From Spirodela intermedia (taxonomy: Eukaryota; Streptophyta; Magnoliopsida; Alismatales; Araceae), in the NCBI GenBank assembly GCA_902729315.2, contig LR746277.1, positions 315,001 through 379,000 of the forward strand: a DNA stretch of 64,000 nt, in the 5' to 3' direction. Position numbers and translations under genes: made by a program. This document shows positions 22,861 to 32,119 of this stretch, piece after piece (position 1 is the first letter of the stretch; every line of letters begins with the position of its first letter). The notes beneath the pieces are model-generated. The model saw only the letters and a program-made list of their open reading frames with translations, had not been told where the DNA came from and ran no database searches.

Positions 22861-23857
22861 TTCAGCGTCGACTTTGTCCAACTAGGGTTTCATCGTAGAG
22901 CACTTCTTCCACCATTTGAGGCATATTATCTTTTCGCTGTTTATAGGCGTGATATCCTGCCACTTCGAGCATGTTTTCTTTCCGCCATTCAGAGTGGTTC
23001 TACTTTTGTTAGTCCTTGTTTAGGGACGATGAGTTTTTCTTCTTGCTGGAGTCACAAGTTACCATTGTTGTTGATGTCATATCTGCCAGCACTCCAGTGA
23101 GAGCCTCCTCTTCTAGTGAGAGCCTCTGCTAATGAGGTAGTTCTACGACAAGAGAGTATTGATCTTGCTCTGTCTCATATCTTCGAGAGTAATCTCCATC
23201 TGTCATTTGACAGTATATCTGAGTTCTCAACAGCAGGTTTGTCAATGACATCTTCAAGTTCATTGGTGTCATTTCTACCTACATCAAGCCTTTTGTCTAG
23301 AGGTTGAAATATCTAGGTTAAGTACCATTGTTTCCATCTTCATCAGCATTCTTGAGAGAGGTAAACTCAGTCTCTCTTATCAACGCTTGTCTCAGTCCAG
23401 TGTCGTACACCGTCCTCTCAATCTGACTCCCTCTGTTTTGTGTCAGTAATATGTCTTCCTTAGTTTGGCGACCAAAGTTCTCTACAGTCCACGTTGCTAC
23501 AATCATGTTGTCTGGTGCTATCTACTCACCATTGCCTATGGCGTTCACCTTCTAGTTCCTCCACAAGTTCATTACTCGATCGGTGGGAGGGGTGCTGGCC
23601 TGTACCTCTCCTGAGCGCTGAGCCCTAAGACATAGCGACCATCCTGATTAAGTCACATGTGTTTGGTGGTATCATATTCATGGTAAGCTGTCCTTGAGGC
23701 ATGACAAGCATCAGATGAGCCAAAGGTGTCCCGAATCTACAACCTCAGTGGTGGTCATCTTTGACTACTATGAAAGGAAGAGTTGCTACCAGAAGGGATT
23801 TTTGTCATCACCGACTTAGTCAAGATGACCTTTTTCAAAGTTCATCTTGAGGAGGAA

Positions 23858-24033
23858 TGTTGGAAGTTTTAGGTCATAGGGAAATAGTGTAATTAATTGA
23901 GGGTGTTTTTGTAAAAAAAAAGTTTATTGTTGCTCCGTATATAATGGGGGTTCGAGTTGAATGAATCTTGAGGCGATTTCTATTGTTCTCAATTTTGTCC
24001 TTCGTGATGAGATTTTATTTCTCTATTTCAACA
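23858..24033 (+). repeat. 3' LTR of outer element
   Basis: 176 bp. It aligns with 17,400-17,478 joined to 22,558-22,630, that is, an LTR without the nested insertion. Confidence 0.85.
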
Positions 24034-24042
24034 AGAAACACT

Positions 24043-24447
24043 GTCAATTTACTATTTATTATTCTTTTTATTCATAAAAGTGGGTTGGGTCACTTTTGTT
24101 TTTCTCTCTGTTGTTTTTCAAATGAAATTCCTAATAAATAGGTGATGATCACTTCCTTCGTTCAAAAGAGAATGAGATAATTTTGAGAAACTTAGGAGAG
24201 ATTGAACATATCTATGGACGATAAAGTGACATAAATCGAGACTATCTATTACACTATTGAAAGTTGCGGTTCTGTCAAGTCCTCTTCTACTTGAAATATT
24301 GCGAATATCGCATGTGTTGACAGTTTTATTCTGTGGGGGATTGACTTGACTTCTTAATTCTTGTGAATAAATAACGTGCAGGTTAAATCTCAGAGCTAAT
24401 GATGATCTGCTATGTAACAAAGCCCTCAACTCAAAAATTCCTTTTCA
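24043..24447 (+). repeat. Dispersed ~400-bp repeat, copy 2
   Basis: Partner of 5,663-6,045. It begins within 10 bp of the 3' LTR edge, so the outer element sits at or just inside the boundary of this repeat. Confidence 0.75.
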
Positions 24448-25941
24448 CAGTTTGTAACAAAGCCAGTGGCCATATTTGAACAAAGGTGGGATGTTGCTAA
24501 TTTGATGGATGATGTTGGCCATTTTTGTCAGATAGCTGCTAGTTTCGCTGAAATACTCTTATCTCCATATCAACGAAGCATGGAAACAAGGTTCTTTATT
24601 CCTTGTAAGGTAACTGTTAAGCAAAATAGTTTTGGCAATCTGGAATATAAATTTACAGTTTGGGTCTTTAATTTTGAAACCATCATTTTGGAATTCATAG
24701 AAAATCCCTGTGTATGAGATTCTCAACTCAAATATAAATACCTGGTTAGCCATTTAATTCATTCATTGGTGATTTCAAATATTGTTTTTATTGATGATCC
24801 ATTGTCGTCGCAAATCAGATTCACGGCCCACACAAGATTTGCAAATCATCTAGCAAAAAATGTCTGCAAAAAATTAATAGCTTCAAGTGATAAATTGATC
24901 CAAACTTTAAAATTCAAACATATAAGACTCAATTAGATTAGATTCCTTGAGCCGCCATTGAGATATTTAACATCATTACTTTGCATCCTTCATGATTTTT
25001 TAATTAATTAATTTTCGGCTCATATTCAAAAGAATATTAATATGTATTTTATGCCTCACGAATATTTAACATAATTTGATTTTTTTTATTAGTCTTATGT
25101 GTGTTTCTCATCATCAAGGCTCTATTAATTAATGCTCCAACACCCGTGTGCTTCATCTTCATAAAACACCAACCAGCAGAGTCATTTTCCATGACTTAGA
25201 GACAAACTCAATTATGATTCATCACCAAGACTTATTCATGTGAAATGGTCCTTTCTTGAACTGATTCTTATGAAAGTAGTTGGGCGTAAGTAATGGATGG
25301 TTAAACAATTCCTTGTGGCCTGTTTCTCGTGGAAATGGATGGCCTGTTTGAGGGCATATTTTTCATCGTATCTTGGGGTCCTCCAAGACACCTATAAAAG
25401 GAGACTCCCAGAACCTGTGTACAAAATCAAGTCGAGTTCTCAGCCGTTGAGTGCCCTTCTTCTCTCCACTCATTTCTTTTCCTTCTTATCTCTCCCTTCT
25501 CTCCATCTTCTTTCTTTTCCTTACAAAACCCTGATAGCGAATTCATCGCGGCAGGCTCTCTCACCTACTCACTGTCTCACAAAATTTTGCCCCCTTCTCC
25601 TGTCGGTGGTCCGATTGAGATCCCCAGATGGGAAACGTGGTGGGCCATCTATAAACTCGCTTCCAGCCCAGCGTCGGAGTGCTAAGACTTATCTGTCCTC
25701 TCGATCATATCTGGTGCAAGGAAGGAAGGAGACGGTGAAGCGGAGATAGGCCCGAATCCCCCCCGCGCCTGTGTCAAGGGGTCGACGCTTACCGCACTGC
25801 TCTCAGTATCCGGCTCAGGATACCGGAAAAATGAGGACCTCCAAGCCATGACGGAAACGCTCCAGTCATTGGATTCCTCACTAGGCATTCCTCATCACGC
25901 ATCGAGTTACTTTCAGCGGCCGGTATCATGCCAGACTATGG

Positions 25942-26036
25942 TGAGGTGTTGACGTTACATGAGCTGACGTCCCAGCATCTCCTCATCTGAAAATTGTAGT
26001 TCTAAGATATTTTCAGTGAGCGGAGAGGGTCGATGG
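25942..26036 (+). repeat. Repeat shared with the other flank of the CCD4 locus, copy 1
   Basis: GGTGAGGTGTTGACG...GATGAGCTGACGTC-like sequence and AGTGAGCGGAGAGG match 33,527-33,628 (GATGAGTTGACGTC, AGTGAGTGGAGAGG) in the same order and orientation. Identity is moderate, over about 95 bp. Confidence 0.55.
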
Positions 26037-26097
26037 ACCAGATTTCTGTGTGGTTGATCCCTTCGACTATTTTACAATGCGAAGATTGAAGCCCAAA

Positions 26098-26266
26098 CCG
26101 GGATTCCATGTGGTTGAGGAGCTCTGGCGGGCTGGAGCTCTGGTGAGGCCTACCCGGGATTCCATGTGATTGAGGAGCTCTGGCGGACGGGAGCTCCGGT
26201 GAGGCCCTCCCCGGGATTCCACGTGGTTGAGGAGCTCTGGTGGACGGGAGCTCTGGTGAGACCCAC
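26098..26266 (+). repeat. 56-57-bp tandem repeat, three units
   Basis: The units begin CCGGGATTCCA at 26,098, 26,154 and 26,211, each containing GGTTGAGGAGCTCTGG or a close variant and GGGAGCTC. Confidence 0.95.
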
Positions 26267-26691
26267 GCACGCTAAGGAACAATGACGTCCCATCGACGCC
26301 TCGTCGCATCGGAGCTCTGATGATGAACTTTTTCAAGAACAGGTTATATGACCCTGTCATTTCCAATGTTGCAAAAAAAATCTGTATGCTTTAGGGGTTT
26401 CGACTGGAGGAAAAACTTCCCAGCTTCAACTCACCTGCTACGTTGAGGAGGGAGTGTCAGCGGCGTCCACCACCCTGCCCCTGATCGCTCGTTTCTATTT
26501 CGGTCACTGCTACATTCTGTGAAGTAACCATGAACCCGACAAGGGTCTAGCCAGCCCATACCTTTACATCGTCATCGTTGGTCTTAGGAGCAATTTTATG
26601 TGGCTATGCGTTCTTTGATGGCGAAGTATTTTAATGTGTGGTGTTCCTTCACCAATGTGCTGACTTGTGTTGTATAGCGAATATCGGCTGG

Positions 26692-27511
26692 CTAGGATTT
26701 CCCCCTCTGTGCGCGGAGATCTTCCGCCGTGACGAATAGTCCGTGGAAGCTATACGGGACCCGCCGGGGCAGGGACACCTCGGCGACTACCTCCAGGTCC
26801 GGCGACCTCGCATCCATCACGAGGAAGCTCCACTTCCGGGTGTTCTCGTCGTGCAGGAACGTCACCAGGTACCCGTCGTCTTTCCCCTCGCCTTCGTCCG
26901 GCGCCGGCACGAAGATGAGCTCGCCGCCGAACCTCCCGGGATCGTACATTCGAGAGGCAGCCACGCAGTCGCCGCCCTTCTTCTCCATGTCAATCTTCAC
27001 CACCCCAGCCACCATCGGCTGCGGGTCCCACAAGCCGAGGTAGGCATAGCGATGGCGGCGCCCCAGGTAGCGAGGGTTGATCACACCGAAGTCGAGGTTC
27101 CCTGAGGAGAGCGGGGTTCGAGACACGACCCCGCTCTTGAGGTCAATCCTTACCATCTCCACGCAGCTGACGGCAAGCTCCATCTTGTCCAGAACGTGCT
27201 CCAAGGACAGTACGTTAGGTGCCACCAGCACCACGGTGGCGCCGCCGTCCTCCTCCCACTCGTTGATGGTGTGCACCGGGTTGAATCCGGGCACGTCAAA
27301 CCACCTGATGTCTCTATCGGACTCAGCGTACCGCGGTAATATACCGACTCTGGACACCTTCCCGGCATCGGTACCGAAGGGAAAGCCACCGCCGAACACC
27401 ATCTGCAACGGCTGAATTACGATCTGGATATCGCAGAAGATGGCGTAATTCTCGGTGATGGCGAAGTCGTGCAGGAAGGAGGGCTGGCTGACGGAGAACA
27501 AGGGCACGTCC
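26692..27511 (-). pseudogene. CCD4: CCD4 3' segment
   Basis: It is open from the insertion junction to TAG at 26,692-26,694 with no internal stop, giving about 273 codons. It contains FLHDFAIT (iron-ligand His, near 27,470), VHTINEWEE (near 27,270), NLDFGVINPRYLGRR, and the terminal VPYSFHGLF (near 26,745). The reading frame runs on into LTR sequence at its 5' end. Confidence 0.93.
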
Positions 27512-27803
27512 TGTGAACGAGAGCCTTGCACGTGGCCCCCCATGTTCGCATAACGGCATACGTTATGCGGTAATGCGTGTTATGCGAGAAGCGCTCTGAC
27601 GTGTACACGTCAGAGCACGTTGTGCGGTAATGCGGAATTTTCTGCATGATGCGCGTTACTAGCCCGTTAGTTATTTCTTACGGTTATTTCTTTCCCTTGT
27701 TCCTTGTTCCTTGTTCCTCCTGTGTTTTCCTGTGACTCGACTCGTGAGGTGATCTCACCGGCGACGTCTTAACTGCCGTCGTCTCTCCGGCGAGTTTCTG
27801 ACA
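27512..27803 (+). repeat. 5' LTR of CCD4-inserted copia
   Basis: 292 bp. Relative to the 3' LTR it lacks roughly 55 bp (between TTATTTCTTT and TTGTTCCTCC) that hold the TATA-like ATTTAATAGG, and has instead repeated CTTGTTC units. Confidence 0.96.
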
Positions 27804-27893
27804 AGTGGTATCAGAGCTCACAGGTTGCGGGCAGGGACTCGATCGCGGCAAGGTACAGCCGTTGGAATCGAGAACGCGCAATCGAGACGCGCT

Positions 27894-28760
27894 ATGGCAG
27901 GAGGAAAGGACGGCGTGGTCCAGAGGGTGATTCGTGAGGTGAGCACCGGGACCGGGTTCCCAATGCTCACCAAGACCAACTACTCCGACTGGGCGCTGCT
28001 CATGAAGGTCAAGCTCAGAGCCCGGTTGCTCTGGACCGCCATTGAGAAAGGGGGCGTCGAACCCCATGAAGACATGCAGGCGCTCGACGCGCTCTGCAGC
28101 GCCGTGCCGCCGGAAATGTGGCCGGTGATCGCGAACAAGGAGACGGCCAAGGAGGCCTGGGAGGCTATCGCCACCATGCGGATCGGCGATGACCGCGTAG
28201 AGAAGATAATCCGCAGTGTTCCCCAGCGTTTCAGGCAGATCGTGGTCGCGATCACGATGCTGCTCGACGTGTCGACGCTCACCGTCGCGGATTTGACGGG
28301 TCGGCTCAAGGCGGCGGAGGATGCCTTCGAGAAACCGCTGTCGGCTATGCACCACGACGGCAAGCTGTACCTGACCGAGGAAGAGTGGGACGCACGGCGG
28401 AGGAAGCGTGATGCTGAGAAAACTGGTGGTGGAGGTAGCAGCAGCGTGACGCACCGTGGCGGACATGGGCGCGGGCGCGGGCGCGGGCGCGGCCGTGGCA
28501 GCGACAAGGGCTCGTCATCAGGCGGCCTGACGGGCAACTCAGGCCGGCCCAGCGGTGATGAGTGCAGGAGATGCGGGAAGCTGGGCCACTGGGCCCGCGA
28601 GTGCCGCTCCAAGCCCAAGAAAGAGCAGGCCCACCTCGTCCAGGATGAGGAGGCGGCCTCGCTCCTTCTCGTGAAGTCAACGACGGCCATATCGACGGCG
28701 CCGCCACCAACCTCCACTCCACCACGTTTTGCTGCGACTCCGCAGGCAGAGGATCGGCTC
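27894..28760 (+). pseudogene. Copia gag, almost intact
   Basis: The reading frame from ATG at 27,894 is open for about 290 codons. It contains LTKTNYSDWALLMKVKL near residues 24-40, typical of copia gag, a leucine-rich middle domain, a Gly-Arg run (GRGRGRGRGRG), and a zinc knuckle C-x2-C-x4-H-x4-C (CRRCGKLGHWAREC, near 28,563-28,605). The ORF continues to 29,060, but from about 28,790 it runs in a different frame from the protease/integrase coding. As this is a dead element I list it as a pseudogene. Confidence 0.85.
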
Positions 28761-28857
28761 CGGCGTGCAAGCCCACCGCCGCCGGTAGCAAAAGGGGTCC
28801 CCGTCAATGGAGGGGCCGCCAAAGAAGAGGAAGCCAGGCGCCTAGACCCAGATCCAC

Positions 28858-31770
28858 ATGTCGGGTTCCCGTACGGCTTTCACCGAGCTGGACACGGCGG
28901 TACTTGGGACGGTGCGGTTCGGCGACGACTCGGTGGCGCGGATCGAAGGCCGGGGGGCAATCGTGTTCCTGTGCAAGAACGGCGAGCACCGGTCCTTCGC
29001 GGGGGTGTATTACATTCCCCGACTGACGACGAACATCGTCAGCGTCGGCCAACTCGATGAGGCCAGGTACCATATCGACATCGAGAAGGGGGCGATGAAG
29101 GTCCATGAGCCAGGCGGACGGCTCCTGGCGAAGGTGATGCGCGGAGAGAACCGGCTGTACATTCTCCACGCCAAACTGGTTGGGCCGGTGTGCCTGGAGG
29201 CGCGGGGAGTCGAAGAAGCTTGGAAATGGCACGCGCGCCTCGGCCATGTCAACATGACCGCGCTGCGGAAGATGGCTCGAGAGGAGCTGGTGCGCGGGTT
29301 GCCGGCAGTTGGTCAGGTGGACCAGGTGTGTGAGGCGTGTCTCGCTGGCAAGCAGAAACGGTCGCCGTTCCCCAAGCAGGGAGAGTACCGGGCGCGGCGT
29401 GTTCTGGAGCTGGTGCACAGCGACCTCTGTGGTCCGATTGCGCCGGAAACGCCACACGGCGCCGTACAGCCCGCAGCAGAATGGCATCGTCGAGCGCAGG
29501 AACGGCACGGTGGTAGCAACCGCGAGGAGCATGCTCAAGGCAAAGGGGCTGCCGGGCTGGTTTTGGGGTGAGGCAGTGGCAACTGCTGTATACATCCTGA
29601 ACCGGTGTCCGACGAAGAGAGTGGACGGCATGACGCCTTTCGAGGTATGGCACGGGAAGAAGCCGGCGGTGCACCATCTGAAGGTGTTCGGATGCATCGC
29701 CTACGTCCTGAACACGATACCGCATCTCAAGAAGCTGGAGGACCGCGGCCGCAAGATGATCTTCATTGGCTACGAGTGCGGATCAAAGGCCTACCGTGCC
29801 TACGATCCCACCACGAGGCGTGTCCATGTGACACGGGACGTGGTGTTCGATGAAAATGCCCAGTGGGACTGGGGCAGCGGCGCGGAGTAAGGGGATGCGG
29901 GCAGCCACGACGACATGTTCACATTGGAGTATGCCGTCGGGAACCAGGTACCTCCGGAGCTCGATGGCGCCATCGAGGTACTTGATGATGATGCGCCGGG
30001 ACCGGAGCCGATGTCGCCGCCATCCGTGCACTCCAGTGGGGGAGCGGTGCCGATTGAAGATGGAGGAGAGGAGGTGGAGTTCGCCACTCCACCCAGTGTC
30101 CACATTGACCACCTGGATGTTAATCACGATGATGCGCCACTCCGGTTCCGCAAGATCGACGACATCGTTGGGCTGGCCTCACCGTGTGGTCTTACGTCGC
30201 GGGCGTTAATTGCAGAGGAGCTGCACGCTGTAAGTTCTGATGAGTCGATCTCTTTTGCTGAAGCAGACGGCCACCCGAGCTGGAGGAAGGCTATGGAGGA
30301 GGAGATGGTGTCGATCGAGGAGAACCGCACTTGGTCCCTGGTTGACCTCTCATATGGTCGCCGGGCGATCGGGTTGAAGTAGGTGTACAAGGTGAAGCGG
30401 GATGAAAACGGAGTTGTGGCGAAGTACAAGGCGCATCTAGTGGTGAAGGGCTATGCGCAACGCTAGGGGATCGACTACGACGAGGTATTCACACCTGTGG
30501 CGCGGTTGGACACGGTGCGCCTTCTCATCGCTCTCGCGGCACACGAGTGGTGGGAGGTGCACCACATGGATGTCAAGTCGGCGTTCTTGAATGGTGATCT
30601 CAAGGAGGAGGTGTACGTGGAGCAGCCGGCCGGTTTCATCAGCATGGGCAACGATCACAAGGTGTTCAAGCTGAAGAAGACACTCTACAGCTTGCATCAG
30701 ATGCCTAGGGCCTGGAACGCGAAGCTGGATGACACGCTATTGTCGTTCAGATTCAGGAGTCCCTCAGAGCACGCCATCTACACCAGGTAGAACGGGGAGG
30801 CGCAGCTAGTGGTCGGGGTGTACGTCAACGACCTGGTGATCATCGGCACCAGCTGCGACGACATCAAGTAGTTCAAAAAGGAGATGGCTGACGCATTCAG
30901 GATGAGCGACCTCGGCTTGCTTCGCTACTATCTCGGCATTGGAGTCAGGTAGAGCGTGGGGGGCACCTCGATTAGCGAAGGAGCCTACGCCGCCAAGATT
31001 CTGGAGAGGAGGGGCATGGCAGGGTGCAATCCTTGTCAAGTACCAATGGCAACGTGTCTGAAATTGAGCAAGAGGAGCACGGAGCCGCTGGTGGATGCAA
31101 CAGCATACAGAAGCATCGTGGGGAGTCTTAGGTACCTGGTCAATACTCGTCCAAACTTGCCATTTGTTGTTGGCTATGTGAGTCGTTTTCTGGAGGAGCC
31201 ACGTAAGGATTACTTGGCCGTTGTGAAGCAAATTCTCTACTATGTGGCGGGAACCAAGAGCTGGGGTCTCAGGTATAAAAGAAAGGAGGAGCAGGTCTAG
31301 CTGACAAGGTTCAGCAATAGTGACTTCGCTGGTGATGTTGATGCTCGGAAGAGTACGACTAGAGTGATTTTCTTCTTGGCCAACAGCCTAATTACTTGGC
31401 AGTCGATGAAGCAGAAGGTGGTGGCTCAATCTAGCTGCGAGGTTGAGTACATTACGGCCGCCATTGCTGCCTGCCAGGGTGTGTGGCTCACTCGGGTGCT
31501 AATAGAGGTACATGGCTTAGCACCAAGCGTGCCGAAGCTAAGGGTAGATAACAAGTTTGCCATTGGGTTGATCAAGAACCCGATTCTTCATAGACATAGC
31601 AAATACATTGAAGTGAAGTATCATCTTGTCCGGGAATTCGCAGAAAAAGACTAGATCAATGTGGAGTTCATCAGGAGTGAAGAACAGTTAGGAGACATTC
31701 TGATGAAGTCACTCGGAAAAGTCAAGTTTCATGAGTTTTGCGTCAAGATTGGCCTCGTTGATGTTCGTGG
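28858..31770 (+). pseudogene. Copia pol, broken
   Basis: The protease catalytic D-T/S-G triplet is not visible just ahead of HMSGSRTAF at 28,855, where a small deletion is likely. Pre-integrase HARLGHVN and C-x2-C are near 29,230-29,345. Integrase keeps HSDLCGP (first Asp) and PQQNGIVERRN (Glu), but jumps between them at about 29,455. The central block with the second catalytic Asp is gone and the frame changes. Reverse transcriptase has stops near 30,380, 30,463, 30,789, 30,869 and 30,949, and its YVDD box reads YVND (near 30,820). RNase H and the tail (31,300-31,770) have stops near 31,299 and 31,653. Confidence 0.9.
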
Positions 31771-31797
31771 TGAGCACAGCAAGACTCAAGAGGAGAT

Positions 31798-32119
31798 TGT
31801 GAATGAGAGCCTTGCACGTGGCCCTCCATGTTCGCATAACGGCATAGTACGGTTATGCGAGAAGTGCTCTGACGTGTACACGATCAGAGCACGTTGTGCG
31901 ATAATACGAAATTTTCTGCATGATGTGCGTTACTAGCCAGTTAATTATTTCTTACGGTTATTTCTTTACCCTTTATTTTCTTATTTAATAGGACTGTAAG
32001 AGCTTTTTTAAAGAATTAGAGAAAGTCTTCCTTGTTCCTCCTGTGTTTTCCTGTGACTCGTGAGTTGATCTCGCCGGCGACGTCTTAACTGCCGTCGTCT
32101 CTCCGGCGAGTTTCTAACA
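31798..32119 (+). repeat. 3' LTR of CCD4-inserted copia
   Basis: 322 bp, with a TATA-like TTATTTAATAGG near 31,980. Several substitutions separate it from the 5' LTR, so the insertion is not recent. Confidence 0.96.

Larger units (their letters stand above)
17395..24033 (+). mobile_element. Non-autonomous copia-type LTR element, split by a nested insertion
   Basis: The 3' LTR is 23,858-24,033 (TGTTGGAAG...TTTCAACA). It is preceded by a polypurine tract CTTGAGGAGGAA. The 5' LTR is in two pieces, about 17,395-17,478 and 22,553-22,630, separated by another element. After it comes GGTATTAGAGCAGG (22,631), the usual copia initiator-Met tRNA primer site. The true 5' edge is uncertain by roughly 20 bp and I found no target duplication. 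The 1.2 kb internal region (22,646-23,857) encodes no recognisable gag or pol and includes a 60-bp tandem repeat. Being non-autonomous is inferred from this lack of domains. Confidence 0.8.
24448..26691. other. Intergenic, possible LTR debris, no gene recognised
   Basis: ACCTATAAAAGGAGACTC near 25,389 is a strong TATA context followed by a pyrimidine-rich leader (25,450-25,530). It resembles a promoter in an LTR, but no partner LTR or gene was found. TTGAGGAGGGAG/TGTCAG at about 26,443-26,460 looks like a polypurine tract and LTR start without a demonstrable repeat. Apart from the tandem repeat at 26,098-26,266, nothing is recognised. Confidence 0.4.
27512..32119 (+). mobile_element. Ty1/copia element inserted antisense in CCD4
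   Basis: A 4,608-bp element with LTRs 27,512-27,803 and 31,798-32,119 (TGTGAA...TTTCT(G/A)ACA). It is flanked by the target duplication CGTCC (27,507-27,511 and 32,120-32,124). The primer site TGGTATCAGAGCTC lies at 27,806, two bases after the LTR, and complements initiator Met-tRNA. AAGAGGAGAT before the 3' LTR is the polypurine tract. Gag is nearly intact, while pol is broken by stops, a deletion in integrase and loss of the protease site. It is inactive. Confidence 0.97.

Noticed and set aside
22699-23100. 133-codon Leu-rich frame inside the outer LTR element
   Set aside because: Derived from the 60-bp tandem repeat, with no gag or pol motif.
25297-25749. 150-codon frame following a good TATA box
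   Set aside because: Composition is leader-like (Ser/Leu/Phe from pyrimidine tracts) and no homology is recognised; it may be LTR leader sequence.
26443-26700. Possible polypurine tract and LTR start (TTGAGGAGGGAG/TGTCAG)
   Set aside because: No matching LTR or target duplication found, so left as a note only.
27684-28822. Long minus-strand frames opposite copia gag
   Set aside because: GC-rich antisense shadows; gag on the plus strand has recognisable motifs.
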